Origin: Solirubrobacterales bacterium
GTDB taxonomy: Bacteria; Actinomycetota; Thermoleophilia; Solirubrobacterales; 70-9
NCBI GenBank assembly: GCA_016712175.1
Contig: JADJRQ010000001.1
Span: forward strand, 558,001 to 622,000
Reading direction: 5' to 3'
Length of the DNA: 64,000 nt
The stretch's first letter is position 1. The number at the start of each line of letters is the position of its first letter. Below are positions 55,691 to 64,000 of the stretch, piece after piece. The notes under the pieces are model-generated. The model ran no database searches. It was given only the letters and a program-made list of their open reading frames with translations, and was not told the DNA's origin. The translations under genes were made by a program, and so were the position numbers.

Positions 55691-58534
55691 TCAGGGAATT
55701 CGCTTGAGCTTCTCGCACCTGGGTGACCGGCGCCGGTCCTTGTCGGCACCGCCATTGCAGACGTCGCCCTTGCCATTGCCGCCCTCGAGCTTGTCGTACC
55801 CCTTTTGCCCGTAGAGCAGGTCCTTGTCGCCGGCTTCACCCTTGAGGGTGTCGGCGGAATCTCCCCCATAAAGCCTGTCCGGTCCGTCGCCGGCCTTGAG
55901 GACATCCTTTCCGTCCTGCCCGTACAGCCGGTCCTTCTGGTCGCCACCCTTCAGTACGTCGGCTGAATCGCCACCGTAGAGGTAGTCGTATCCGTCACCG
56001 CCGACCAGGGTGTCCTGGTCGTCCTGGCCGTAGAGCTTGTCGGCACCGTCCTGACCGTAGACGAGGTCTTTGCCCTCTTCAGCCTTGACCAGATCGTTGC
56101 CGTCGCCGGCGCAGACGATGTCGTGACCGGCCTTGGGGAAGATGGTGTCGGAACCTCCCCGGGCAACGATGACGTCGCGCTTGTCGGTGCCGACCAGCTT
56201 CTCGCCGCTGTTGGTGCCGACGATCGTCGCCACCTTTCCGTCGCACTTGTAGACCACCGGGTCTGGCGGATCGGGACAAAGCGACGGATCGGTTTCGCAG
56301 GTCGGTGCGGGTGGGTCCGGGGGATCAGGCGGAAGGACTACTGGCGGCCGGCTGATCGTCTCGCAGCCGAAGAAGATCGAAGCGGGATCGATCTCAACCG
56401 GGTCGGCGCTGACCGAGTCGATGCCGGGTCCGCAGTCGACCAGCAGGTCAGCTTCGCCGTCGGCAACACCGATCGTGTCGGCACCATCCCGGCCGAAAAC
56501 GACATCACGGCCGCCGACGGGGATCAGCGTGTCATTGCCGTCGCCGCCGTCGGTCAGGTTCCACCCGCCATCACCGACGATCACATCATTGAAGGGGCTG
56601 CCGACCAGGTTCTCGATCGAGAAGAGCACGTCGTTGCCACTCGCGCCAATCACCAGCTTCTGTTCGAGGGCCGCAATGACCCCGTCCGGCGAAAGGCTCA
56701 GATCGGCGATGTCTCCGCCGTCGCCGCCGTCGAGAATGTCGCCGCCGGTATTGCCTTTCAGGAGGTCATCTCCGCCGAGGCCGCAAAGAGTCTGACCGCC
56801 GCCGAAGGCAGTCAGGGTGTTGGCCCCGGGGTCACCGCTCTGGTCACAGGTCGCGCCCTTGTTCAGGCCGAATTCGGAGGTGCTTTCGGGGACACCCGAT
56901 CCGTCCAGCTTGGTGGCGGTGACGCTGAGGGTCACACCGGGGGCGAGTGGCACGTCGATCAGTCTGGTGAACCCGGCAGTGCCGGAACCATCGGTGCTCA
57001 CCTCGAAGGCATCAACTATGAACTGGCCCTCGCCGTAGCCCGAAGGGTCAGCGGTCTCGTTGGCGAAGACTTCAATCCTGAAGTCCGTACTCGCGGTCGA
57101 ATCGAGGATGCCGGTGATTCCTGTCTGACCGCCGTCGGTCTGGACGGCACGCAGCTGCGGGAAGTTCTGCAGGCCGTTCGGGCCGGTGTCCGGGTCGCCG
57201 AGGTCGTTCGATGTCAGCCCGTTCGATCCCAGATCGATACCCAACATGTTGTTGCCCACGATGCGATTGCCGAGAACAGCCAGCCGGTCCGCTTCGCCGA
57301 TACCGGCTGAGTTCGACAGATTCACTCCGGCGGAATTGTTGTTTGCGATCACGTTGCAGTCACCAACGCACTCGTCGAGCCCGTTCACCGGTCCGACCCC
57401 GCCGATCCGGGTACCAGGCAGAGCCGGGTCGCCAGCCAGCAACGACTCAATGCCATTGAATCCGTTGGGCAGGGGGTCATCTGAAGTCTTCTCGACACCG
57501 ATCCGGTTTCCGGTGATCACCGTCCCGCTCGGGCCGTATGGCTCAACGACGTAGCTCACCATCTGAATCCCGTTGAAGAAGCTATCCGAAATGACGTTGC
57601 CGTCGATGGTCGTATCTTCGATATCACCGCTCATGGTGACGCCGGCTCCGTTGCCCATGGGCAGGTCACCCGAAACGTCGGTACCGATCAGGTTGTTCAG
57701 GATCTCGGTGCCGTTGGCATCAAGGCTGGTGGTCACGGCGGAACTGGAATTGTTCGAGATCACATTGCCCTCGCCGGGGCCCGTGCCACCGATCTCGACG
57801 TTGTCGGCGTGCTGAATACTTATTCCGTTGCTGGAGTTTCCAAGACCGATCGCGCCGCTGTCGTCGGTGCCGATCATGTTGCCGATAATGCGGGCTCCAT
57901 CATCCAGTTCGTTGGTCACTCGAAGCCCGTCCTGGCCGTTGGCCGAAAGCGCGTTGTTCTGAATCAGGGCATTCGGAGAATCCCCAAGTACGATCATGCC
58001 AGCATCCGTGTTTCCCAGGGTCGCATTGCCGTTCTCATTGGTCCCCAGGTAGCTGTTTCGCACAGTCACGTCGTCTGAATTGACGATCCATACCCCAAAC
58101 TGCCAGCGCACAATGGTCATCGCCCGGACCACCGAGTCGTCGGCGCTGATGTCAATTCCGTTGCTGGGCGGCGCGACCGCGTTGCCATCAAGCACGATTT
58201 CGCCCGGATCGGTCGAGCCGTCGATGACCGCCGTTTCAGTGATCTGGGGCAGGGCAGTAGTCGGAGCGATGATGTGAGGTCCAGCCCCCGGGATCGAGAA
58301 CTCGATCCGGTCACTTCCGGCACCGGCGGCACACTCACCCGCCATAGCTCCGCTGGCGCTATCCGTATTGGCCGCGGTGATCGCTTCGCGCAGGTTGCAG
58401 ACGCCGTTATCCGACGCACTGTCGGTGACTCCATTCACCGTGATCGTCGACGCCCGGGCCGACTCTTCGAAAGCCAGCACACCCGCAAACGCACCGGCCA
58501 CAACTGCAACACGCCAAACGGACCGCCATCCCAT
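55691..58534 (-). CDS. Secreted CSLREA/parallel beta-helix/RTX-repeat protein, copy 2
   Basis: A 947-residue intact paralogue of copy 1. MGWRSVWRVAVVAGAFAGVLAFEESARA is the signal peptide. The CSLREA-like domain (NGVCNLREAITAANTDS) follows, then beta-helix repeats, then two calcium-binding repeat blocks (residues about 610-720 and 795-930) separated by a Pro-rich linker (VLPPDPPDPPAPTCETDP). The C-terminal block GGDSADTLKGEAGDKDLLYG is nearly identical to copy 1. Role is unknown. Confidence 0.87.
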   Translation of the reverse strand: MGWRSVWRVAVVAGAFAGVLAFEESARASTITVNGVTDSASDNGVCNLREAITAANTDSASGAMAGECAAGAGSDRIEFSIPGAGPHIIAPTTALPQITETAVIDGSTDPGEIVLDGNAVAPPSNGIDISADDSVVRAMTIVRWQFGVWIVNSDDVTVRNSYLGTNENGNATLGNTDAGMIVLGDSPNALIQNNALSANGQDGLRVTNELDDGARIIGNMIGTDDSGAIGLGNSSNGISIQHADNVEIGGTGPGEGNVISNNSSSAVTTSLDANGTEILNNLIGTDVSGDLPMGNGAGVTMSGDIEDTTIDGNVISDSFFNGIQMVSYVVEPYGPSGTVITGNRIGVEKTSDDPLPNGFNGIESLLAGDPALPGTRIGGVGPVNGLDECVGDCNVIANNNSAGVNLSNSAGIGEADRLAVLGNRIVGNNMLGIDLGSNGLTSNDLGDPDTGPNGLQNFPQLRAVQTDGGQTGITGILDSTASTDFRIEVFANETADPSGYGEGQFIVDAFEVSTDGSGTAGFTRLIDVPLAPGVTLSVTATKLDGSGVPESTSEFGLNKGATCDQSGDPGANTLTAFGGGQTLCGLGGDDLLKGNTGGDILDGGDGGDIADLSLSPDGVIAALEQKLVIGASGNDVLFSIENLVGSPFNDVIVGDGGWNLTDGGDGNDTLIPVGGRDVVFGRDGADTIGVADGEADLLVDCGPGIDSVSADPVEIDPASIFFGCETISRPPVVLPPDPPDPPAPTCETDPSLCPDPPDPVVYKCDGKVATIVGTNSGEKLVGTDKRDVIVARGGSDTIFPKAGHDIVCAGDGNDLVKAEEGKDLVYGQDGADKLYGQDDQDTLVGGDGYDYLYGGDSADVLKGGDQKDRLYGQDGKDVLKAGDGPDRLYGGDSADTLKGEAGDKDLLYGQKGYDKLEGGNGKGDVCNGGADKDRRRSPRCEKLKRIP

Positions 58535-58720
58535 ATTTCAGATACCCCCTGAATTTTCAGGAGTCAGGCCCCGGCCGGTCAAAGTTCAGCGCGAGCGCCC
58601 TCATGGAACCTCTATCTATAGAGAACCGCAAGGCCACCCGCAAGTTTCGCTGTTGCCACGAACCGGATTACGACGGCACGATTTGCCAAAGGCGTCCGCT
58701 AGCGCTGTAGGATTGCGGCC

Positions 58721-59101
58721 ATGAACGTCGGGGGAACGCTGCTCAACACTGTCGTGCGTCTCGTGGTCCTTTTTGCGACTTTGGCGCTGGTCTATCTGTT
58801 CATCATCAAGCCGGTGCTGCACACGACCGAAGTCGGCATCAAGAGTGCCAGCGATTTCAGCAACAACATCACGAACAGCATCAACGTTCAGAACGACGAG
58901 ACGTACAAGAACGCGATGAAGCAGATGAACAAGTCCCTCAAACAGGCAAACCTGCCGGGCACGACCAAATCGGTCGTGATCACCAAGAACGGCAAGACCA
59001 ACGTCAAGGGTTTCAATCAATCGCGACTCCTCAACTGCGTCCAGAACGCGAATCAGAACATCAACCGCCTTGTCCGCTGCAACAAGAAGTTCGGTCCCTG
59101 A
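58721..59101 (+). CDS. Small membrane-anchored protein of unknown function
   Basis: A 126-residue protein. One N-terminal membrane helix (VVRLVVLFATLALVYLFIIKPVL) is followed by a hydrophilic domain rich in Asn, Lys and Gln with a single Cys pair (LLNCVQNANQNINRLVRCNKKFG). The ATG follows a TAGGAT -10-like box by seven bases, so the message may be leaderless. No family recognised. It is the only gene between the duplicated RTX-repeat genes and the riboswitch region. Confidence 0.75.
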   Translation: MNVGGTLLNTVVRLVVLFATLALVYLFIIKPVLHTTEVGIKSASDFSNNITNSINVQNDETYKNAMKQMNKSLKQANLPGTTKSVVITKNGKTNVKGFNQSRLLNCVQNANQNINRLVRCNKKFGP

Positions 59102-59248
59102 GGCGCCAGACGCACGTCATGCGGCGCTGGACGTCACCTGCCGGTTCGGAAATGCCGGTGCATTCCCTTCAGCGTCAGGCAACGCCCAGCATCCACCTGA
59201 CGCACGTCTGACAGACTCAGGAATTTTCACTAATATCGATCTCGTTCA

Positions 59249-59391
59249 GACACTGCCGAATCCGGTTCCTTATGGAACTGGATCGGGGGACCCGTTGGAA
59301 TCCGGCTGCTCTGGATTCCGGGGGCGAATCGGACTGCCTGTCCGTAGCGCAGCTTCTTCAGCGCGAGCCCGTCAGCTAACCCCGTAGGCCT
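59249..59391 (+). ncRNA. Cyclic di-AMP (ydaO/yuaA-type) riboswitch
   Basis: The leader has the conserved blocks of the ydaO/yuaA aptamer in order. They are TGCCGAATCCG (59254-59264), CGGGGGACCC (59284-59293), GGGGGCGAATC (59320-59330) and the 3-prime hallmark CCCGTCAGCTAACC with CCGTAGGC (59368-59389). Small hairpins are seen between them: GGTTCC-TTAT-GGAACT and GGAATCC with GGATTCC. The order and wording match known actinobacterial and Thermoanaerobacter examples. It ends about 8 bases before an AAGGAGGT site, so ligand-dependent control of a small downstream ORF is expected. The 150 bases before it (59102-59248) show no other feature. Confidence 0.88.
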
Positions 59392-59411
59392 CACGAAGAA
59401 GGAGGTACCAA

Positions 59412-59546
59412 ATGGATCTGAACTCAACAGTAGTGAGACCCGTAGTTGAACCGACCGGCGCAAGCGCCGTGTTGGCCTATGTGGCCGGTGGTATCGCCGG
59501 AACAGCGATTGCGCTGCCGGTGTTGATCGGAGTCTTCGGACTTTAG
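59412..59546 (+). CDS. 44-residue membrane peptide under c-di-AMP riboswitch
   Basis: A very short gene with an ideal Shine-Dalgarno AAGGAGGT six bases before the ATG at 59412 and a TAG at 59544-59546. The peptide has a hydrophilic start (MDLNSTVVRPVVEPTGASAV) and then a single hydrophobic segment (AYVAGGIAGTAIALPVLIGV). The c-di-AMP riboswitch lies directly before it and a strong terminator directly after it, so it appears to be a monocistronic, tightly regulated gene. I recognise no family; it is not KdpF-like in sequence. A role in K+ or cell-wall homeostasis is suggested only by the riboswitch class. Confidence 0.8.
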   Translation: MDLNSTVVRPVVEPTGASAVLAYVAGGIAGTAIALPVLIGVFGL

Positions 59547-59557
59547 ATCTCCACCTC

Positions 59558-59600
59558 AAGGACCGGTCCGGTTTCGGCCGGACCGGTCCTTGGTCTTTTT
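59558..59600 (+). terminator. Intrinsic terminator after the 44-residue peptide gene
   Basis: AAGGACCGGTCCGG (59558-59571), loop TTTCGG and CCGGACCGGTCCTT (59578-59591) form a perfect 14-base stem, followed by GGTCTTTTT. This is a strong Rho-independent terminator, 11 bases after the stop codon. Confidence 0.92.
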
Positions 59601-59652
59601 CGGATCTCGGGGAGTGGTTTTCCGGGGCGGTGCTTCTCCAGGGCCGCATTTC

Positions 59653-62223
59653 TCAGTGGTCACGCTTCAACCGGTACCGGCTTCCAATGCCCCAGCGGTT
59701 TTTCCACCGGGGAATATGCGTGACGACGCGCTTCAGCTGATGCCGGTATCTGACCGCACAGCGGGTCCCCTCGTTCGCTACCCGCGGCACGGCGATCAGG
59801 CTCTGCCCACGGAAGCGGTAGATCCCGGGGATGGTGCGCAGGTTGACCCTGGGGAAGGAATAGGCACGTCGCTGGTTTCGAACCGCTCTGCGCTTCAGAG
59901 TCATGACCGGGCCGGTGGGCGTATGCCTTTGCAGAGCCCGGTAGGTGCCCTGATTGAGGATCCGGCGAACCTTTGGCGTATTACGAAAGAACTGGATCCG
60001 GACGAACCGCGAATAACGCGAAGCGGTGAGGGTCGCGTGGAGACCGCGGGAGAACGGTCGGATCGTGAAGCCGGTCAGAGCGCAGTACTTGGGTGACGGC
60101 ACCTCGACCCGTACCGGCTTCTCGACCACCACCGGCTTCTCGACTACTTCGACCACCGGCGGGGTCGGCACCACCGTGAATTCACGCTCGGCCGGTGTCG
60201 GATCGACCAGGCCGACCCGGTCGATTGCCCTCACCCTGAAGATGTGGTCACCGGTGGCGAGGCCGACGTAACTCCGCGGAGTAGTGCATGTTGCCCAGGC
60301 CTCACGGTCGATCTGGCACTCGAAAGTTCCCGGCTCCGTTGAACGGAAGGTGAAAGTGACGTTCTCGGAAGCCACCGGGGGCGGGCCGGATACGATCTCG
60401 GTGTCCGGCGGCGTCGAGTCGAGGGTCCATCTCCACTCGGCCGGCGTCGGGTCGACCCGCCGGCCACCGCCGCTGGTGCCGGGGGGCAACCAGGAGCGCA
60501 CCGCGAAGATGTGCTCGCCGTCGGCCGGGCCCCCCTCTGGCAACACCACTTCGAAAGGTTCGGAAGCCGATGGACGGTCGCAGTCGGTCCATTCACCGAC
60601 GTCAACCCGGCACTCGAATCCAGCATCGGCCGGCCGGTCCGAGGTGAAGACGAAGGGGGCGACCGGATCCTCGGTCATTGTCGACGGGCCGGACATGATC
60701 GTCGTGTCGGGCAAGGCATCATCGACGGTCAGGTTCGTGCATGCGAGACCTGCCGGAGAATTGCCGGCCGCGTCCTTCAGCCGGGCGCAGACCCGATAGA
60801 GACCGTCGCCTTCAAGCCCGATACCTGACACCGAGATCATCGGCGCAGCCCCCTGGGCTGATACGTCGATGGTCCGGGAAGGGACCACGGTTTCGAATGT
60901 CCCTCCGACCCGTCTTTCGACCGTGAAGGTCAACGCTGTCTGAGGCGAGAGTGAGCCCGCGGCGATCCCGCTCTCATCCGGGTTGACCAGGCTGAGCGTG
61001 AAGCCAGCCTCACCGTCCCGAGACAGGTTCATCCCGGGTGCGTCGATCACCGGGTTGACCGAATCGCGCCGCACGTTGATGCCGGCGCTGCAGGTGCGCT
61101 GAGCCACGCCGTCTTCGGCGCAGGCAGCAACGGTGCTGCGGCCCTGCGGCACCTGACCAAGGTCAAGACCGATCGTGCCGCTGCCCGAGGCGGCGCAGGG
61201 TTTGAATGAGTTCCGAACCTGGCCCGGGCGCCCGCCGGGACAGGACACCTCGGTGAGGACTCCGGTCGGGCCAGGGGAAATCACCAGGCGCGCCCCGGAA
61301 ATACCGGTACCCGCATCGTCAGCGCTCCACTTGATCGGCACCTGGCCACCGCTCAGCCACTCGCCAGCGAGCATCCGTGAGGCGGCACTTCCGGTCGCGC
61401 CGGCCTCGGGCTGGGCCGTTACCCGGGCTGGCGGTAGCGGATCTTTCATCATCAGGTTCATGTGTTGGAGCTGTACGAAGGTGAATCCCTGAGACGGGCA
61501 ATGGGCCTCGGCGCAGCGCAGTTCGACCCGGTAGGCAGCGTAGGGGCCGTCCGGCACTTCTTTGGTGAGTGTGGGTGCCACACCGGTTGAGCCGATCTGC
61601 GAGGTCGCCCAGCCCGGCAGCAGTGCCCTGCTCAGGGCCCCGGTGGCCCGGTCGAACGAATACGGCCTGCCGCCATCCCACTGGGCTGGTGTGCCGAGCC
61701 CGCCGGAAACGTTTCCCCAGTACCAGCCATAGAGGCCCGGAGCGTCGGAGGAATCGAACCAGGACGAATTGTTGGGGACCGAGAACCGGGCGGCAAAGAG
61801 ATCGAGGCCGGCGAGCCCGAGTCCGAAGGTCCGAAACATCCAGGGGTTGGTACCGGTGCCGAAGCCGGAACCCGAACCGTTCGCCGACGTTCCCCCGAGC
61901 TCGGCCCAGACCCGCGACAGGCTGACCCCGGACGGAACCTGCCACTGAAGACCAGCCCATTGGGTGCGACTCGCCTGCTGTCCCGACCCCTGGTTTGTCG
62001 GCTGAAGGCGATACCCGATCTGGCCGCCGGTGCCCAGGTGGCAGCCGGTCTCGGCCGTAAAACTCCCGGTACTGACGTTGATCGGCACCGGACCAACGCC
62101 GGCACCGGACACTGACTGGCAGGTCTTGACCGTGTATCCGGCCGCTTCGGCATTCGGCGCCATCCAGACGAACCCGACGAAGCCGACCGACAGGGCGAGT
62201 GCGATGAAAATCCGGCGCTTCAT
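59653..62223 (-). CDS. Large secreted protein with Ig-like/Cys-containing repeats
   Basis: An 856-residue protein. MKRRIFIALALSVGFVGFVWMAPNAEA is a signal peptide. A Gly/Ser-rich N-terminal beta domain (residues 30-260) is followed by Ig-like units, including two of the type DTxIxSGPxxxxxxxFxFxSxxPxxFECxxDxxxWxxC (residues about 515-700), a Val/Glu/Pro-rich linker (VVEVVEKPVVVEKPVRVEVP) and a basic C-terminal domain. Similar repeats occur in many actinobacterial exported proteins. Binding or surface role inferred. Its start overlaps the end of the upstream gene by four bases, so the two are co-translated. It is convergent with the riboswitch-controlled gene. Confidence 0.8.
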   Translation of the reverse strand: MKRRIFIALALSVGFVGFVWMAPNAEAAGYTVKTCQSVSGAGVGPVPINVSTGSFTAETGCHLGTGGQIGYRLQPTNQGSGQQASRTQWAGLQWQVPSGVSLSRVWAELGGTSANGSGSGFGTGTNPWMFRTFGLGLAGLDLFAARFSVPNNSSWFDSSDAPGLYGWYWGNVSGGLGTPAQWDGGRPYSFDRATGALSRALLPGWATSQIGSTGVAPTLTKEVPDGPYAAYRVELRCAEAHCPSQGFTFVQLQHMNLMMKDPLPPARVTAQPEAGATGSAASRMLAGEWLSGGQVPIKWSADDAGTGISGARLVISPGPTGVLTEVSCPGGRPGQVRNSFKPCAASGSGTIGLDLGQVPQGRSTVAACAEDGVAQRTCSAGINVRRDSVNPVIDAPGMNLSRDGEAGFTLSLVNPDESGIAAGSLSPQTALTFTVERRVGGTFETVVPSRTIDVSAQGAAPMISVSGIGLEGDGLYRVCARLKDAAGNSPAGLACTNLTVDDALPDTTIMSGPSTMTEDPVAPFVFTSDRPADAGFECRVDVGEWTDCDRPSASEPFEVVLPEGGPADGEHIFAVRSWLPPGTSGGGRRVDPTPAEWRWTLDSTPPDTEIVSGPPPVASENVTFTFRSTEPGTFECQIDREAWATCTTPRSYVGLATGDHIFRVRAIDRVGLVDPTPAEREFTVVPTPPVVEVVEKPVVVEKPVRVEVPSPKYCALTGFTIRPFSRGLHATLTASRYSRFVRIQFFRNTPKVRRILNQGTYRALQRHTPTGPVMTLKRRAVRNQRRAYSFPRVNLRTIPGIYRFRGQSLIAVPRVANEGTRCAVRYRHQLKRVVTHIPRWKNRWGIGSRYRLKRDH

Positions 62224-64000
62224 CCCTGAACCCCTACCTTGATCGTCTTCGAAGCTGCGGAATCAAACGGGAAGAACTGCGATGGCATGAGGACCGCCCG
62301 TAAGCGGATTCGGGCCTTCCCTGTGATGTACCGGAAGCGGTAGCCGGCGTGGAAATTACCCAGTGGCCCGGCCCTCGTCACCAGGACCGGGCGCCACTTG
62401 CGCGAAGCCTTCTCCAGGTATTGGATCGCCACCAGACTGCCGCGCTCCGGGCGCCGGGCCCAACCTGATTTGACCTTCCCCCGCAATCGAAGCTTCTGGC
62501 CGGTCTTCAGTTTCCGTGGCTTGGCCCGGAGGGAGAGTGAACCCATTACCCGCAATTCGAGCGGCCCGGCGTTTGCCGCGTCAAGGAGCGCACTGCCACC
62601 GAACCCGACCGAGACCCGACGCGTCGCACCAGGGGTCAGGGCCGCCGAGAAGTATCCGTCCCGATCGGTGGTCGCCGAGATCGTCGAGTCCTCCGCAAGG
62701 GCGCCGAAGGCCTGGACCTGGCTCACCCGGACCTGCTGTCCGGCCAAAGCCTGACCGCCGTGCCTGGCCAACCGGCCACTGACCAGAGCCGTCTTTCCGT
62801 AAGGGATCTTGAGCGCGAGTCCGCTGCGCCGCTTCCAGCGCAACCGGGCCGTGAGTGAAGTCGTGTCCCTGAGTGGTGCCCGAAGGGTCATCGGAGAACC
62901 GTTGCCTCGTCGCCCGGTCACGAATCCGTTGCCGGCCCGGTCGAGGACTCGCGCCTCGAATTCGTAGGTCCCCGGAGAAACGTCTCCTGAAGGAAAGTCG
63001 GCCTCGAGCACTCGACTTCCGGGGACATATTCGGTCGCCAGCCGCTGCCACGAGCCGCTGCCTTGGCGACGATAGGAGATAGTTCCACCGGCCACCCCCG
63101 AGTGGCTGTCGGAAACGGGCACCCGCAGGTGCTCCGGATGGTCGCTTTCCGGTTCGAGGAAGTAGGCCGACGGTGGGACATCGTCGAGTCTGACCGTCGT
63201 CTCGGCGTGGGCCGCCGGATTCGCGTTACCGGCCGCGTCGATCAACCAGACCGACACCCGGTATTCACCGGCGGCGGGAACCAGCAGGTGCCGCAGCAAG
63301 CCGGAGCCGAACATGGAAACCGGGCCCGAGTCGTATCGACCGGCCCCGGTGACCTGGTACTGCGAGACCACGATCGGGGCCGCAACACCCTGATCCGGGC
63401 TTTGCCAGAGCAGGTCGAAACCGTTCTTCCGCCGCCATTCATTACCGCCGGCCACGCCCAGTTGCCGAGGCGCCGCCGGAGCAGTGTTGTCGGTGCGAAT
63501 TGTCCGATCAACGGGGCAGCTGCGATTGCCGGCAAAATCGACCGCGCATTGCTGGAGCCGGTGCGGGCCGTCGCTGAGGCCCGCGGTGTTGACGGAGTGG
63601 TAGCCGCCGGCCGAAGCCGGGCACGGCTGCATCCGGGTTCCACGCCATTCGCCGGCGATCATTTCCTTGTTGCAGCTGTGCTCGGTCTGCGCGCGCACCG
63701 ACCCGTCGATCAGCGTCTGGCTGTACCTGAGTCCTGAACCGGCGTCGGTTGACGAAAACCTCAGCGCCCGTGAACCGTGGAGCCAGGCGCTACCAGTCAG
63801 TGACCCGCTGACCGAGGCCGACGGATTCTGCGAGTCGTTGATTGTGATTGTCAAGCCGCGGACGCCGACCAGCGAGCGGTCCTCGGTCGAGCAGACCTTG
63901 TCGTCTGGCTTGGCGCAAAGCAGCCGGGACTCGACTGCCGCGGCGGAAGGTGAAAAGGACTGCGAGAAGTCACGCTTGTCCGGGTTGGTCTCGGTGAGGT
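62220..64000 (-). CDS. Large secreted-type Ig-like/carboxypeptidase-regulatory-like protein (N-terminus beyond right edge)
   Basis: The frame is open from the right edge to the stop at 62220, so at least 593 residues are present and the start is missing. The track of beta repeats includes TINDSQNPSASVSGSLTGSAWLHGSRALRFSSTDAGSGL, VDFAGNRSCPVDRTI, LIDAAGNANPAAHAETTVRLDD and a C-terminal part that resembles a carboxypeptidase regulatory/CarboxypepD_reg-like fold (VSGRLARHGGQALAGQQVRVSQVQ ... TTDRDGYFSAAL). The end is basic. The upstream residues (SRLLCAKPDDKVCSTEDRSLVGVRG) confirm that the TTG at 63854 is not the start. It is coupled by a four-base overlap to the downstream gene. Confidence 0.8.
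   Translation of the reverse strand, partial: LTETNPDKRDFSQSFSPSAAAVESRLLCAKPDDKVCSTEDRSLVGVRGLTITINDSQNPSASVSGSLTGSAWLHGSRALRFSSTDAGSGLRYSQTLIDGSVRAQTEHSCNKEMIAGEWRGTRMQPCPASAGGYHSVNTAGLSDGPHRLQQCAVDFAGNRSCPVDRTIRTDNTAPAAPRQLGVAGGNEWRRKNGFDLLWQSPDQGVAAPIVVSQYQVTGAGRYDSGPVSMFGSGLLRHLLVPAAGEYRVSVWLIDAAGNANPAAHAETTVRLDDVPPSAYFLEPESDHPEHLRVPVSDSHSGVAGGTISYRRQGSGSWQRLATEYVPGSRVLEADFPSGDVSPGTYEFEARVLDRAGNGFVTGRRGNGSPMTLRAPLRDTTSLTARLRWKRRSGLALKIPYGKTALVSGRLARHGGQALAGQQVRVSQVQAFGALAEDSTISATTDRDGYFSAALTPGATRRVSVGFGGSALLDAANAGPLELRVMGSLSLRAKPRKLKTGQKLRLRGKVKSGWARRPERGSLVAIQYLEKASRKWRPVLVTRAGPLGNFHAGYRFRYITGKARIRLRAVLMPSQFFPFDSAASKTIKVGVQG

Larger units (their letters stand above)
52690..58660 (-). 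repeat. Tandem direct duplication of about 3 kb
   Basis: Two adjacent units, period about 2987 bases, each hold a 947-residue CSLREA/beta-helix/RTX-repeat protein plus its upstream region. The upstream 130 bases and the C-terminal 300 codons are nearly identical, while the central beta-helix parts have diverged. This indicates a duplication with later divergence or partial gene conversion. Confidence 0.85.

Overview
The window is high-GC bacterial chromosome with mixed gene orientation and no rRNA, tRNA, CRISPR array or transposase that I could find. Secreted ELWRTDG-repeat proteins, basic Lys/Arg-rich C-terminal domains on several exported proteins, a DUF6351 protein, a MutA/MutB/MeaB cluster and many PIN-type toxin-antitoxin pairs suggest an actinobacterium of the Thermoleophilia / Solirubrobacterales type. 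That placement is inference from gene content.

Layout. 1-7.6 kb: a DUF6351 protein cut by the left edge, an SDR oxidoreductase, a large secreted beta-propeller protein and a PHP-domain (CehA-like) phosphoesterase. 7.6-13 kb: three VapBC-like modules around YchF, a membrane metallophosphoesterase and a NUDIX hydrolase. 13-16 kb: VOC protein, a glutaminase-STAS-cNMP-binding cluster and a DtxR-family regulator. 16-21 kb: two ELWRTDG secreted proteins flanking an ECF sigma factor fused to its own zinc-finger anti-sigma domain. 21-25.7 kb: DUF2630, YceH, a ZIP transporter with multicopper oxidase under a DtxR-like box, and a methyltransferase. 25.7-31 kb: methylmalonyl-CoA mutase and its chaperone MeaB. 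31-38 kb: K+ channel, cytochrome bd oxidase, pyruvate:quinone oxidoreductase and malic enzyme. 38-46 kb: an operon of HPPD-like VOC protein, FMN glutamate-synthase-like protein and NDH-2, with a LuxR regulator and an MFS exporter. 46-52.7 kb: small housekeeping and membrane proteins, a GH26-like secreted protein, a nucleotidyltransferase (AbiEii-like) module and an acyl-CoA dehydrogenase. 52.7-58.7 kb: a 3-kb tandem duplication of a CSLREA/beta-helix/RTX-repeat protein. 58.7-64 kb: a small membrane protein, a c-di-AMP (ydaO-type) riboswitch driving a 44-residue membrane peptide, and two coupled secreted Ig-like proteins, the last running off the right edge.

Themes: cell-surface/secreted proteins, metal homeostasis (DtxR, ZIP, MCO), quinone-linked respiration (CydAB, PoxB, NDH-2) and toxin-antitoxin modules. 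The two most promising new systems are the riboswitch-controlled 44-aa peptide near 59.25-59.6 kb and the sigma/anti-sigma fusion with two flanking target genes sharing an upstream motif (16.2-21.2 kb).

Quality caveat: at least fourteen genes, including housekeeping ones such as ychF, mutB and ndh, are broken by one- or two-base indels, often in short homopolymers. This looks like uncorrected sequencing error rather than gene decay, so frameshifted genes are described here as reconstructed.
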